From Planctomycetaceae bacterium (GTDB lineage: Bacteria; Planctomycetota; Planctomycetia; Planctomycetales; Planctomycetaceae), in contig JAKFUG010000017.1 in assembly GCA_021732785.1 (NCBI GenBank), forward strand, positions 212,700-276,699: a stretch of DNA of 64,000 bases, written 5' to 3'. Below are positions 1 through 9,850 of this stretch, piece after piece; within the stretch, counting starts at the first letter, position 1; every line of letters begins with the position of its first letter. The position numbers and the translations under genes were made by a program. The notes under the pieces were generated by a model. The model was not told the DNA's origin and made no database searches. It saw nothing but the letters and a program-made list of their open reading frames with translations.

Positions 1-200
1 AATAACCCGTGTGCGGCGGCTGATTCGCCACGATCGGTGACGTGTTCGGATGAACAATGCTCACCGCTGCCTTTTGTGCCGATAATAGGGGACGAACAAT
101 TGCAGGGCCGCGGCGTACCAGCCTCAGGGTCGCCCGACCGAAATAGCAACGTAAACGTAGACTACGGAATACGTTGAGTCTCGGAAGGCGGGAATTGATT

Positions 201-2444
201 ATGCAGGTTTGGCCGGGCCATCCGTCGCCATTGGGGGCAACTTGGGACGGACGAGGAGTGAACTTCGCCGTCTTTTCCGAAAATGCAACGTGCATTCAGG
301 TCTGCTTCTTCGACCACGCCGACGACACCGAACCGTCCCACACCATCGATCTTCCCGAGCAGACGGACTTCGTCTGGCACGGTTATTTCCCGCGTTTGAA
401 ACCCGGCCAGCTTTACGGATTTCGGGCCGACGGTCCCTACGAACCCGCCCGCGGACTCCGGTTCAATCGACACAAGCTGCTGCTCGATCCCTATGCGAAA
501 GCCATCGGACGCGATGTCGCCTGGGATGATTCCCTGTTCGGATATCACGTCGGCGACTCCAAACTCGATCTCAGTCTCGACCGTCGCGACAGCGCGCCGT
601 TCGCGCCGCTGGCCACCGTCGTGGATACGCGCTTCTCCTGGCGCGGCGACAAACCCCTGCGGACGCCCTGGCACAAAACGCTGATCTATGAAACGCACGT
701 CAAAGGCTTCAGCCGGCTCAGCCCCTTCGTGCCAATGGAACTCCGCGGAACGTATGCGGGACTCGCCAGCCCCGGGGCCATGCGGCATCTGCGCGAACTC
801 GGCGTCACCGCGATCGAGTTGCTGCCCGTCCATTACCACATCAACGACCGTTTCCTGGTCGACAAGGGGAAAGCCAACTACTGGGGCTACAACACGCTCG
901 GCTACTTCGCGCCGAACCGGTGTTATGCGGCGGATCAATCACCGCAAGGTTCGGTGAACGAATTCAAGCGGATGGTGCGCACATTGCACCGCAACGGCTT
1001 CGAGGTCATTCTCGATGTCGTCTACAACCACACCGCCGAGGGGAATCATCTCGGCCCGACTTTATCGATGCGCGGCCTCGATAACACGGCGTATTACCGC
1101 ACTGTTGCGAGCACTCCCCGTTTCTATATGGATTATACGGGTTGTGGCAATACATTAAACATGTTAACGCCGCGCGTGCTCCAACTGATTATGGACAGCC
1201 TGCGCTATTGGGTGCAGGAGATGCACGTCGATGGTTTCCGGTTCGATCTGGCGAGTGCGCTCGCGCGGGAACTGCATGCCGTCGACAAGCTCGGAGCCTT
1301 CTTCGACATCATTCATCAAGACCCGGTCCTCTCGCAGGTCAAGCTGATTGCCGAGCCGTGGGATCTCGGCGAGGGGGGCTATCAGGTCGGCAATTTCCCG
1401 GTGTTATGGACCGAATGGAACGGCAAGTATCGCGATTGCGTTCGCAAATTCTGGAAGGGCGATGGCAACACCGTCTCCGAGTTCGCCACCCGGCTTTGCG
1501 GCAGCAGCGATCTCTATGAACACAACGGCCGCCGGCCTTATGCCAGCATCAACTTCGTCACCTGTCATGACGGTTTCGCACTCCATGATCTCGTTAGTTA
1601 TAACAATAAGCGCAACGAAGACAACGGCCAAAATAATGAAGATGGCGATTCACACAATAATAGCTGGAACTGCGGCGTCGAAGGACCGACGGAAACGCTC
1701 GCCGTTCGGACACTGCGGGAACGGCAAAAGCGGAATTTCATGGCCACGTTGATGCTGTCGCAGGGCGTCGCGATGATTCGCAGCGGCGACGAACTGAGCC
1801 AGACGCAACTCGGCAACAACAACGCCTACTGCCAGGACACGCCGCTGGCATGGCTCGATTGGCGTCTCACCGAAGAACAAGCCGATTTTCTCGCCTTCAC
1901 CAAACAATGCGTGAAGCTTTGGAAGTCGCAACCGGTGCTGCAACGGCGGCAGTTTTTTCAGGGACGCGAGATTCGCGGGCGGGAAGTTCGCGATGTGTTG
2001 TGGCTGACGCCGCAAGGCCGGGAGATGACCGATTACGACTGGCACGCGGGCTATGTCCGCTGCCTGGGAATGCGGCTCGAAGGCCACATGCACGACGAAA
2101 TCGACGATCGCGGCGGCCTCATCACCGGCGACACGCTGCTGGTGTTGATGAACTCGCATCATGAAGCGATTCCGTTCCGCCTGCCCGACCATGAAGACGA
2201 TGAATTCTGGCAACCGTTGCTCGATACCGCCCAACAGCCCCTGTACCGCCGGCTGTGGTCGCAGGATCTGTATCCCCTGCAGGGACGTTCCATCGCGGTG
2301 ATGAAACTTTCCCACAGTTGGACGCGGATGTTTCGCGGCTGGTGGTCGACCCTGTGGCCCGGAAAAGACGCCGCGGTGAAATCCGAGGTCTCCCCGTCAC
2401 AGAAGTCGCAGATGGCTGCCCGGCAAATGCCCCAGACGGTGTGA
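201..2444 (+). CDS. glgX: Glycogen debranching enzyme (isoamylase-type, GH13)
   Basis: Hydrolyses alpha-1,6 branch points of glycogen or limit dextrins in the cytoplasm. The N-terminal CBM48-like region (residues about 5-110) is followed by a GH13 barrel with all four conserved blocks: DVVYNHT, DGFRFDLA (nucleophile D349), AEPWD (acid E385) and TCHDG (D457). The NEDNGQNNEDG loop is typical of GlgX/TreX. The length of about 747 residues is normal for the family. I prefer the ATG at 201 because GGAAGGCGGG lies just upstream; a TTG at 174 would add nine residues. No other glycogen genes are adjacent, and the next gene is convergent across a palindrome. Whether it acts mainly in glycogen breakdown or in trimming during synthesis cannot be told from sequence. 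Confidence 0.95.
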   Translation: MQVWPGHPSPLGATWDGRGVNFAVFSENATCIQVCFFDHADDTEPSHTIDLPEQTDFVWHGYFPRLKPGQLYGFRADGPYEPARGLRFNRHKLLLDPYAKAIGRDVAWDDSLFGYHVGDSKLDLSLDRRDSAPFAPLATVVDTRFSWRGDKPLRTPWHKTLIYETHVKGFSRLSPFVPMELRGTYAGLASPGAMRHLRELGVTAIELLPVHYHINDRFLVDKGKANYWGYNTLGYFAPNRCYAADQSPQGSVNEFKRMVRTLHRNGFEVILDVVYNHTAEGNHLGPTLSMRGLDNTAYYRTVASTPRFYMDYTGCGNTLNMLTPRVLQLIMDSLRYWVQEMHVDGFRFDLASALARELHAVDKLGAFFDIIHQDPVLSQVKLIAEPWDLGEGGYQVGNFPVLWTEWNGKYRDCVRKFWKGDGNTVSEFATRLCGSSDLYEHNGRRPYASINFVTCHDGFALHDLVSYNNKRNEDNGQNNEDGDSHNNSWNCGVEGPTETLAVRTLRERQKRNFMATLMLSQGVAMIRSGDELSQTQLGNNNAYCQDTPLAWLDWRLTEEQADFLAFTKQCVKLWKSQPVLQRRQFFQGREIRGREVRDVLWLTPQGREMTDYDWHAGYVRCLGMRLEGHMHDEIDDRGGLITGDTLLVLMNSHHEAIPFRLPDHEDDEFWQPLLDTAQQPLYRRLWSQDLYPLQGRSIAVMKLSHSWTRMFRGWWSTLWPGKDAAVKSEVSPSQKSQMAARQMPQTV

Positions 2445-2451
2445 GTTTTCC

Positions 2452-2527
2452 CACAAGCCCGAAGCGCAAGCGCCGGGTGCATTTTCCGGCGAAAGAAGAG
2501 ACCCGGCGCTCGCGCTTCGGGCTCGTG
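2452..2527. repeat. Intergenic palindrome between convergent genes
   Basis: The arms at 2452-2478 and 2501-2527 are near-perfect reverse complements with core CGAAGCGCAAGCGCCGGGT. The element may fold as a bidirectional hairpin between glgX and the GTPase gene. No T-tract follows, so it resembles the dispersed palindromes elsewhere in this window more than a classical terminator. A related core occurs at 60566-60647. Confidence 0.75.
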
Positions 2528-2532
2528 AAATG

Positions 2533-4083
2533 TTACTGCGGCCACTCGGCGACGATGCCTTTGATTTTCTTGCCGATCTCCCACACCTGCCCGGCGACTT
2601 GCGAGAACTTGCCCTGGTCGATGGTGCGGCGCAGTTCCCGTAAGAGAGCGGCCGAGCGGGCGTGATCGAGATGCTCGGCCATCGCGGGGACAAGATCGGT
2701 GCCGATGCCGAACACGCGGTCATGCTCCCCATCGCAGCACGTCGGAATCACGGCCTTGATTTTCGAGCCGAACACTTCGCGAACATAGGCGATGGCCCCG
2801 GCGATGTTCTTTTCCTTGGGACGGACCGGCGTTTTCCAGTCGTACGGCGGTGCCCATTCCATCACCGGGCTGAGGCCATCAATCTTGTTGAGTACCGCAA
2901 TCAACGGCGGCGGTTTCAATTGGGGATGGGCCGTGTACCAAGCGGCCAACCCGGCGAGTGTTTTCACATCGGCGTCGCGCGACGGGGACCGGGCGTCGAG
3001 CACCAGCAGCACGAGGTCCGATTGCTGCACGGCTTCGCGCGTTTCGGCTTGCTGTTCCGGTGTCGCCCCGGCATCGCTGTAACCGGTCGTGTCCAGTAGC
3101 ACGAACTGGTCGCCGTGGCCGGGTGGCGAATACGCATAGCGATGCACTTTTTTCGTCGCCGGTAAGACATCGGTCACCGCCGCGCCGCGACCGACCAGCG
3201 CGTTGATCAAACTCGACTTGCCCGCCTTGACCTGTCCGATGAGTGCCATTGTAATTTTGACCGGCGCTTCGATCGGTTCCACATCAGCGGGCCCGACACC
3301 GGGCGGCATCAACGGTGTCGGCGTCTGCACCTGCTTCATCCAGCGGCGATAGCGTTCCGATCCTCCCTGTAACCTGCCGCTGTTGAGTTCAATCAGGTAA
3401 TAGCCCGCCTGTCGGATGTACGCGGTGTAAAACAGCCCCAACAGATTCTGCTGCACCTGCCCGCTGAGGGGATCCACCGCGAGTTTCGAGGCAAAGAAGC
3501 GGCCGAGATTCAACGGGTTCATGAAAATGGACGCCACCCAGCCCGCATTGCTGGCCGCTTGCCACCACCCCGGTGCGTGCGACAACAACTTCCAGTGCGA
3601 CACCGTCACGAGGTGGCCGCCGGGGACGTAGCGCAGAAACCAGTCTTCGACATCCGCCGAGATGAGTTGCACCGCCGCGAGAATCTCCACAACCGTGCGT
3701 TTCCCCAGCGGATCGTTCGCCTTGGGGTGATAGTGCTGGGCGATTTTCAGCGCGAGTTCTTGCGTGACCTGAGTGTAGAACTGCGGGTCGGAAAGTTGCT
3801 CTTTGGTGTACTCGGCCACACGGCCCTGCTCGGCTTCCACAATTGCCGTCGCGGCCTGATCCTGCGGCGTCCAATGCGTGCGATCGAGCGGGGCCTGCGG
3901 AAGATCTACCCGACCGCCCCAGCGTCGCCACAGCAGCGACGCTGCCCCCCAGCACACCGGCATCGTCCACCAGAGCCAGAACCACTGTCCCGACTGGTAC
4001 AAGCTCCAGCCCCCGAACCCCGCCAGTAACACCATCGGCAACAGCGAGAGAATCGAGAGCGTCATCAACTGCCAGCGTGACAT
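2533..4083 (-). CDS. Membrane-anchored P-loop GTPase
   Basis: A GTP-binding protein likely held at the inner membrane. Two hydrophobic segments lie at about residues 8-28 and 33-52, and the GTPase domain is C-terminal. Motifs seen are G1 GQVKAGKS (283-290), G3 DTTG (331-334) and G4 NKID (399-402). The region 60-260 is a helical domain I do not recognise. The architecture resembles the Era-like/YcjX-YfjP-type GTPases found with DUF697 domains, but no DUF697 part is visible. It is transcribed convergently to glgX and divergently from nothing close, so context gives no role. It could act in envelope or ribosome-linked stress, but this is not shown by the sequence. Confidence 0.85.
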   Translation of the reverse strand: MSRWQLMTLSILSLLPMVLLAGFGGWSLYQSGQWFWLWWTMPVCWGAASLLWRRWGGRVDLPQAPLDRTHWTPQDQAATAIVEAEQGRVAEYTKEQLSDPQFYTQVTQELALKIAQHYHPKANDPLGKRTVVEILAAVQLISADVEDWFLRYVPGGHLVTVSHWKLLSHAPGWWQAASNAGWVASIFMNPLNLGRFFASKLAVDPLSGQVQQNLLGLFYTAYIRQAGYYLIELNSGRLQGGSERYRRWMKQVQTPTPLMPPGVGPADVEPIEAPVKITMALIGQVKAGKSSLINALVGRGAAVTDVLPATKKVHRYAYSPPGHGDQFVLLDTTGYSDAGATPEQQAETREAVQQSDLVLLVLDARSPSRDADVKTLAGLAAWYTAHPQLKPPPLIAVLNKIDGLSPVMEWAPPYDWKTPVRPKEKNIAGAIAYVREVFGSKIKAVIPTCCDGEHDRVFGIGTDLVPAMAEHLDHARSAALLRELRRTIDQGKFSQVAGQVWEIGKKIKGIVAEWPQ

Positions 4084-4230
4084 CGTGTACTATGCCTGTC
4101 GTGTTGCGTGACATCGCGTCACGGTCGATAAGAATCATCAAGCCTAACGATTTTCGCCGGGCCGGACTATCGCCAAATCCTCTCAGAAGGTCGATGGTCC
4201 TGTCCGAATTTAATGGCTGACCGCGTGGAA

Positions 4231-4264
4231 AGCACCCCGGCTGCTTCGGAGCAGCCGGGGTGCT
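4231..4264. repeat. GC-rich hairpin
   Basis: Perfect 14-bp arms (AGCACCCCGGCTGC and its complement) surround a TTCGGA loop. The hairpin lies about 165 bp downstream of the pbp2 stop on the minus strand. No T-run follows on either strand, so termination is possible but not demonstrated. Confidence 0.6.
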
Positions 4265-4316
4265 GGCTTCAACTGAGAACACGACCGGGTCGATTCAAAT
4301 TCGACCGCGTGACTGC

Positions 4317-4386
4317 GGAAGGCGAAAAGCGGAAAGCCAGTAAAGACACTTTTCCGGTGACTGGCTTTCCGCCTTTCGCTTTCTGC
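4317..4386. repeat. Intergenic palindrome 3' of pbp2
   Basis: Arms GGCGAAAAGCGGAAAGCCAG (4321-4340) and its imperfect complement (4361-4380) flank a 20-bp loop. It is another member of the general class of long palindromes seen at gene ends in this window. Confidence 0.7.
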
Positions 4387-4427
4387 TCTTCGCTCTGAGC
4401 TTTTGAAAGCAGGTTCTCGGACGAACC

Positions 4428-6683
4428 TCAACGATCGGCGAGTGGGGCCGAGGGTGTGATCAGGCCCGTGTCGAGCAACGATTTCACGAACTCGCGGGCG
4501 ATGGGACCGGCGACTTTGCCGCCGCTGCCGCCGTGTTCGATGACCACGGCGAACGCCACGCGCGGGTTATCGGCGGGGGCATAACCGGCGAACCACGCAT
4601 GATCGGGCCGATTGCCGCCGACTTCCGCGGTCCCGGTTTTCCCGGCGATCGCGACGTCTTTCAACCGCACCGTCTTGTAACCGGTGCCGTGCGAATCGTT
4701 CACGACGTTGTACAACCCTTCCCGAATCGCGGCGAGTGTGGCCGGATGCAAGCCGGGGATCGGTTGCGGTTCGGGATGGGCAAACACCGGACGAACGGGC
4801 GTGCTGCCGTCGGTTTCAATGCTCGTCGGACCAGACGTGGTGGCCAGATGCGGCGTGACGAGAAATCCGCCGTTCGCGATCGCCGCCATCAATCGCGCCA
4901 TCTGCAACGGCGTGACTTTCAACGACGATTGTCCGATCGCCAGTCCGAGCGTGTCGCCCGGATACCATCGCGGACCGGCTTCCCCCGGACGTGACGGCGA
5001 GGGCAACGCCCCGCCGGTTTCCCCCGCGAGGTCCAGTCCCGTGGGTTGACCGATTCCCAACCGCTGCGACCAATCGACGAGCGCTTGCGGACCGGCACGA
5101 CGGGCACCCGTGAAGAAGTAGACGTTGCATGATCGCGAGAGCGCGGCGGATAAATCGGTTTCACCGTGACCGACACCGTAGTGTCGGAAAACAAGACACC
5201 GATGCTGTCCGGGATGGTCGAGATAACCCTGACATGGAATGTGATCGTGCGGTTGAAACACACCGGTTTCCAACAGGGCGATCGCCGTCAGCGCTTTGAA
5301 GACCGAACCCGGCGGCAATGCCATTTGCGTGACCCGCGGGTAGAGCGGCTTGCGAGGATCGGCGATGAGTTTTTTCCATACCGCATCGTTTGGATTCACG
5401 AGCAGATTCGCATCGTAGCGGGGGGCACACGCCGCGGTAAGGAGCGCCCCCGTCTGCACATCGATCGCAATCAGGCACCCTCCGGGCGGCGGGGCGCTCG
5501 GCGCATTCACGGGTGCGGCTTCATCGTCGGTCACCGCGGGGGGAGGCGTAACGAGGGCCGCATCCAGCAGAGCTTCCGCCTTTTGTTGCAGGGGAAGATC
5601 GAGCGTTAATACGAGATCGTGGCCGTGCTCCGCCGGACGTTCGATGTGAGACGCGAGTTCTTCGCCGTGCCGATCGTAGGTGATGCGTCGTTCGCCGCGC
5701 GTGCCGTGCAGGACCGATTCATATTGCCGTTCGAGCCCGCTGCGACCGTAGGGATCGCCGGGACGGTAATCGTCCGGCAAGGGGGCGATGTGCTGTTCGG
5801 CGGTCGGATCCAATTCTTCCGGTCGCAACGGCGTGCGACTGCCGAGAATGTGCGGCGCGACCGTCTTCAGCGGATAGACCCGCCGCGGCCGGATGGCGAT
5901 CGTCACGCCGGGGTAACGGTCGGGATGGGCTTCCACTTCATGTGCGATTTCGCGTGACACATTGGTCAACAGGACGTGTGTCGTTTCCTGCTCGGCAATG
6001 ACGAGGGGTTCGTGCCGATTGCGGACCGGCGGGGCGGTGAGTTCGTGCTGCACGCGGTGCCAGATCGCTTCCCACCAGGCCGTTTCTTGAGTGGATTCGA
6101 CGGGAGTGGCGACGGTGGCCAATTCCGCGGTGCGTCGTCGTTCATCGACACTCGCCCAGATCGTTTCGATGCGGGCCTGGATCGCTCGCGCGGTCTGTCG
6201 CAATTCGGGTTCGGCATGTCCAGTGAGGCGTTGCAGTTCGCGCCACCACGCCTGGCGTTCCTGTCGCAGCAGACTTTCCTGAGCGGCGACGCGGGCCGAC
6301 TGACGGCGTTCGCTGCGATTGAGCCGTTCCCATGCCTTGCGTCGCAGCCACCGCGGATCGGGTGGTTCTTCCATTCGACGGTAATGGACGAGCAGATCAT
6401 ACTGCAACACGTCATCGGCGAGAACCGTACCGTCCGCGGCGAGCAATCGGCCTTCGCGCGCGGGGAGTTCGACGAGTTCCGTGTGCGTTCGCGAGAAGAC
6501 TTCCGTGAACGCTGGTTGCAGCCGGCATTGCAGATCGGCGATCCGCACGGCGATCGCGATGAGCGGCACAATGAACAACGCCGCGAGCACTATCAGCCGA
6601 TGAGCAGGCGTAGCATCCCAGTCCCACGCCGCGGAAGAGGTGGGTGGCTGCGATAACCCGTCAATGGACGGCCGGTTCAACAT
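4428..6683 (-). CDS. mrdA: Penicillin-binding protein 2, elongation-specific transpeptidase
   Basis: A class B PBP that crosslinks peptidoglycan during lateral wall growth. One N-terminal membrane anchor (about 28-50) precedes a pedestal domain. The transpeptidase domain carries SVFK (catalytic S460), SCN (518-520) and KTG (682-684). At 751 residues it is longer than the usual 600-650. The extra length is a charged, Arg-rich, probably helical stretch at about residues 105-225, between the membrane-proximal region and the pedestal. It is the last gene of the minus-strand order mreB-mreC-mreD-pbp2, the classic elongasome layout; no rodA follows. The 321-bp spacer from mreD holds a repeat, so it may have its own promoter. 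Identity is firm from the three catalytic motifs. Confidence 0.96.
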   Translation of the reverse strand: MLNRPSIDGLSQPPTSSAAWDWDATPAHRLIVLAALFIVPLIAIAVRIADLQCRLQPAFTEVFSRTHTELVELPAREGRLLAADGTVLADDVLQYDLLVHYRRMEEPPDPRWLRRKAWERLNRSERRQSARVAAQESLLRQERQAWWRELQRLTGHAEPELRQTARAIQARIETIWASVDERRRTAELATVATPVESTQETAWWEAIWHRVQHELTAPPVRNRHEPLVIAEQETTHVLLTNVSREIAHEVEAHPDRYPGVTIAIRPRRVYPLKTVAPHILGSRTPLRPEELDPTAEQHIAPLPDDYRPGDPYGRSGLERQYESVLHGTRGERRITYDRHGEELASHIERPAEHGHDLVLTLDLPLQQKAEALLDAALVTPPPAVTDDEAAPVNAPSAPPPGGCLIAIDVQTGALLTAACAPRYDANLLVNPNDAVWKKLIADPRKPLYPRVTQMALPPGSVFKALTAIALLETGVFQPHDHIPCQGYLDHPGQHRCLVFRHYGVGHGETDLSAALSRSCNVYFFTGARRAGPQALVDWSQRLGIGQPTGLDLAGETGGALPSPSRPGEAGPRWYPGDTLGLAIGQSSLKVTPLQMARLMAAIANGGFLVTPHLATTSGPTSIETDGSTPVRPVFAHPEPQPIPGLHPATLAAIREGLYNVVNDSHGTGYKTVRLKDVAIAGKTGTAEVGGNRPDHAWFAGYAPADNPRVAFAVVIEHGGSGGKVAGPIAREFVKSLLDTGLITPSAPLADR

Positions 6684-7004
6684 CGTACGGTCTCATTTTC
6701 ATTTGACCGGAACGACAAACAGGAGAGGCGGATTGCCGTTGATCCCGGAGGGATCACAGACGGTAGCCGGGGGTTGAGCGTCAGCGATACCCCCGGAAAA
6801 AGCCACGCGGAATTGCACCCCGGAGGGGTGCCAGAGGCAGATGACTGGTGATTCATCGTTTCTGGCATCCCTTCAGGATGCGTGATGGGTTGTGCCGTTG
6901 TCCGGTGGTCTGCGCTGCGCTCCGACCACCGGCTACCGTTTGTGACCCCTCTTGGGGTCAATGCACTCACACGAACGCTCTGCATGATAACGGTCATTGG
7001 AAAA
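6684..7004. repeat. Complex repeat region between mreD and pbp2
   Basis: No convincing gene lies here. About 6722-6960 is filled with short palindromes: ATCCCGGAGGGATCACAGACGG, a CCGGGGGT...ACCCCCGG pair, ACCCCGGAGGGGTGCC, and GGTGGTCTGCG...CCGACCACC. It looks like a composite of REP-like elements. A promoter for pbp2 could lie between 6684 and 6720 but I cannot define one. Confidence 0.6.
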
Positions 7005-7553
7005 TCACTCCGACAACATTTTCCAGCGATTCGAGAGCGGCATTGGTTCTCGTGACAATGCTGGTGCGAGCAAGCGTTGCGTGATGGCGGACAGCATCGC
7101 ACACACCGTGGCCGCTAAGGCGGTCGTACATCCCCGCACAAATGCCGTTCGTAGGATCGAGTTGAAATCCACGGCACCGGCTCCATCGAACTGCAATAGG
7201 AGCGACTGTGCGACGGGATGGATCGCGGCGAGTGCGAAAGCCACGGCGGGGGCGAACCACCACGTTCGTCGCTCCATCGGAACCAAGGCGACGAATCCAC
7301 TGGCGAGCAAGCCGTACACCATGAGGAACGGGCCGATGGGTCCCCGTGAGGTGGCATCGATGACGAATCCCCCCGCGGCTGCGCAGAAGACACCGGTCGA
7401 CGATCCGCTGACGGACACCGCCAGCGTCACCGCCAGCGCAATCCATGACGGCGTGAAGTCACCCAAGGGCCACGAGAGTTCCATCACCGTTGCAGCATAC
7501 AGCACGGCGAACAATCCCGCGGTGCGCGTTCCGAAGCGAAGCCATTCCATCAT
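7005..7553 (-). CDS. mreD: Rod shape-determining protein MreD
   Basis: A small polytopic inner-membrane protein of the elongasome. Its 182 residues contain about five or six hydrophobic helices starting at about residues 8, 38, 62, 90 and 140, as in MreD. Sequence conservation is weak in this family, so the call rests on topology, size and position: it starts 8 bp after the mreC stop and precedes pbp2. Two ATGs in tandem (7553 and 7550) are possible starts. No unusual insertion is seen. Confidence 0.85.
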   Translation of the reverse strand: MMEWLRFGTRTAGLFAVLYAATVMELSWPLGDFTPSWIALAVTLAVSVSGSSTGVFCAAAGGFVIDATSRGPIGPFLMVYGLLASGFVALVPMERRTWWFAPAVAFALAAIHPVAQSLLLQFDGAGAVDFNSILRTAFVRGCTTALAATVCAMLSAITQRLLAPALSREPMPLSNRWKMLSE

Positions 7554-7561
7554 TCATGTCC

Positions 7562-8512
7562 TCAGTTCGTCCACAACCGCGCGGGGTTCAAAGCGGCGCG
7601 TAACACCTGCACGGTTCCCAGCGTGGTGGGTGTGGGAGCGGGGCGGATGGTGATGGTCCATTCGCGACCATCGGAGTCGAGTTCGGCGTGAGTCACCGTG
7701 CCATACGTCAGTGGTGCGGAGAGGATGCCGTCCCGTTCGGCGGTGTAGACGAGGTCGCCAATCCGCACGGTTTCTTCCGCCGGGATTCCTTCCAGCACGC
7801 AGCCGTCACCTGTGCCGCGAATTAACCCCTGCGCACCCCACGCAGGACCATCCTCGGTCTGCCTGATGAGCTGCGCCCGGCCGCGAAAATCGCTGTCGGT
7901 CAGCGGAATGAACGTGCTCGTCCACTGCCCGACGTCTTCAATTTTTCCCAGCACCGTTCGACCCGTGAGGAGCGTATCTTCCGGCGAGAGTTGTTGTGGC
8001 TGTCCGATGTCGATCAGTGGGCGACGGCTGGAGAGGACCAGTGCCGATTCCCGCAGGCCGCTCTTCCATCCGCGATCCAGCACCCGGCCTTCCCGCCACG
8101 ACTTCGAAAGCGTTTCGGCCAGAATCGCGGCATCCACGAGCGCCGGCGTGAACAACCGCGCGGTCGCTTCATCATCGGTGCTGGCAATCCGTACCGCTGC
8201 GGTTTCATTGGCATCGGCGAGTTGAGCGGTCAAGCGCTGCAGGCGTTCCTCGTGTTGGGCCGTGAGATGTTCCAGGCGTTTGAGTTGTGTCTGCAGGCTC
8301 GCCACATGGGCGTCTTGCCGGGCTTTGGACCATTCCGCCCCGCGTTGTTGTGCCGTTGTGGAAACCATCAGCCCGGGACGAAGTGCATCCATGGTGATGG
8401 TCCGAATTCGCGTCACGGCCGATGCAGGAGCGAACCACAGCGCGAGCCCGATCAGCACCACCCAGAAGGCAGCGACGGTCGGCGATTCTCGCATGGGGGT
8501 CGGTCGAGGCAT
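7562..8512 (-). CDS. mreC: Rod shape-determining protein MreC
   Basis: A periplasmic scaffold that links MreB filaments to PBP2. It has one membrane segment (about residues 13-32), a coiled-coil with repeated Leu/Gln heptads (about 60-100), then a beta-rich C-terminal half containing the family pattern near TGRTVLGKIEDVG and a late RIGDLVYTAERDG segment. The 316-residue length is normal. It lies between mreB and mreD on the same strand. The coiled coil would set the dimer interface and the beta domains would contact PBP2; this is family knowledge rather than something visible here. Confidence 0.9.
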   Translation of the reverse strand: MPRPTPMRESPTVAAFWVVLIGLALWFAPASAVTRIRTITMDALRPGLMVSTTAQQRGAEWSKARQDAHVASLQTQLKRLEHLTAQHEERLQRLTAQLADANETAAVRIASTDDEATARLFTPALVDAAILAETLSKSWREGRVLDRGWKSGLRESALVLSSRRPLIDIGQPQQLSPEDTLLTGRTVLGKIEDVGQWTSTFIPLTDSDFRGRAQLIRQTEDGPAWGAQGLIRGTGDGCVLEGIPAEETVRIGDLVYTAERDGILSAPLTYGTVTHAELDSDGREWTITIRPAPTPTTLGTVQVLRAALNPARLWTN

Positions 8513-8634
8513 TCCGGAGTTCCGTCACGATTTCATGAATTTCAAACCCGCATGAGTGATGTCCCCTCTCCCCCGCAGACGGGGGCGAGGGGACCGGAGA
8601 AGAGGCTCGTTGATCGTTGAGGGTTCCTGAAAAA

Positions 8635-9681
8635 TCACGCGGCGATATCGCTTTCGAAACTGTCCCGCCAACGATCGAGGTGTTCGGTGCAGATCATCGC
8701 ACCGCGGATGACGGTCCGTTGAGGATCGCTCGAAACTCGGACGGGAATTCCTAATCGTTCCTGAAAGAGCACATCGAGTCCCGGCAGCATGGCCCCGCCA
8801 CCACAGAGCACGATGCCGGTATCCGCGAGATCGGCGATGAGTTCCGACGGACATTGTTCAATGACGGTTTGAATCCCGCGCAGCATGACTTCGAGCGGTT
8901 CGGATAACGCCGCGCGAACTTCTTCGCTCGTCATGATCGCTTTCCGTGGGACACCGCTGACGAGATCCAACCCGCGGACTTCGGCCGTCAGTTCGTGATC
9001 GCGCGGGGCCGCACAACCGACTTGCAGCTTCAATTGTTCCGCGGTCTGGATGCCGATCCGCAGGGCCATGCGACGGCGGACATATTCCACGATGGCCTCA
9101 TCGAGTTCATCGCCGCCAAGGCGGAATGACCGGGCGGCGACAATCTGCCCGAGACTCAGCACCGCGATTTCCGTTGTGCCGCCGCCGATGGAACACACCA
9201 TGCTCGCCAGCGGTTCGGCTATCGGCAGCCCGGCCCCAATCGCCGCGGCTTTGGTCTTCGGCAACAAGAAGATCCGCCCGGCTCCGGCCCGTTCGGCGCT
9301 ATTGAGCAACGCTCGCCGTTCCACCGGGGTGATGCTGCCGGGGACGGGCATGACGATGCGCGGTCGCATGCCCGGTGATGAGGGGCGACATTTGCGCAGA
9401 AAGTAGCGGAGCATCGCCTCGCAGAGTTCGAAATCGGTGATCACGCCGTCCTGAATGGGGCGGACAGCCGTGATGGCATCGGGGGTGCGACCGAGCATTT
9501 GCCGGGCAAGCTTGCCGACGGCAGTTCCCTGACCGAGGATTCGTCGGCTTCCTTTCTGAAGCGCGACGACGGAGGGTTCGTCCAAAACGACACCCTGTCC
9601 CGGCAGCCCCACCAAGGTGTTGGCGGTGCCCAGGTCCATGGCGATGTCGGGACAAAACCAGTGTCTCAGCCGGTGAAACAT
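8635..9681 (-). CDS. mreB: Cell shape-determining actin homologue MreB
   Basis: A cytoplasmic ATP-dependent filament protein directing wall synthesis. Actin-fold signatures are present: phosphate-1 MDLGTANTLVG near residue 16, phosphate-2 IGGGTTEIAVLSLG near residue 168, and the adenosine motif CGGGAMLPGLD near residue 295. The 348-residue length matches the family. An N-terminal stretch MFHRLRHWFCPDIA precedes the first strand and may help membrane binding. It is the first gene of the mreBCD-pbp2 run. Upstream on the same strand lie three small membrane-protein genes that may belong to the same regulon. Identity is firm. Confidence 0.96.
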   Translation of the reverse strand: MFHRLRHWFCPDIAMDLGTANTLVGLPGQGVVLDEPSVVALQKGSRRILGQGTAVGKLARQMLGRTPDAITAVRPIQDGVITDFELCEAMLRYFLRKCRPSSPGMRPRIVMPVPGSITPVERRALLNSAERAGAGRIFLLPKTKAAAIGAGLPIAEPLASMVCSIGGGTTEIAVLSLGQIVAARSFRLGGDELDEAIVEYVRRRMALRIGIQTAEQLKLQVGCAAPRDHELTAEVRGLDLVSGVPRKAIMTSEEVRAALSEPLEVMLRGIQTVIEQCPSELIADLADTGIVLCGGGAMLPGLDVLFQERLGIPVRVSSDPQRTVIRGAMICTEHLDRWRDSFESDIAA

Positions 9682-9850
9682 CCGTGTAACCGGTCCGTCC
9701 GCCCGGACCTTGCCCGTTCCTCCGCAACGACGGAGGTCGACCAGGCCCGGATCGGCGGACCGGAGTTGTAGCGGGGACGGGAAAATCCGGCAAGATGCGA
9801 TCGGCAGAAGTTGCCGGTGTCGGAGAAGTGATAGGGCACGGCGTGGGCGT

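Noticed and set aside
162..938. Long minus-strand open frame opposite glgX
   Set aside because: It lies wholly over the GlgX domain-containing frame and its translation has Arg/Pro/Gly-rich low-complexity character typical of a shadow.
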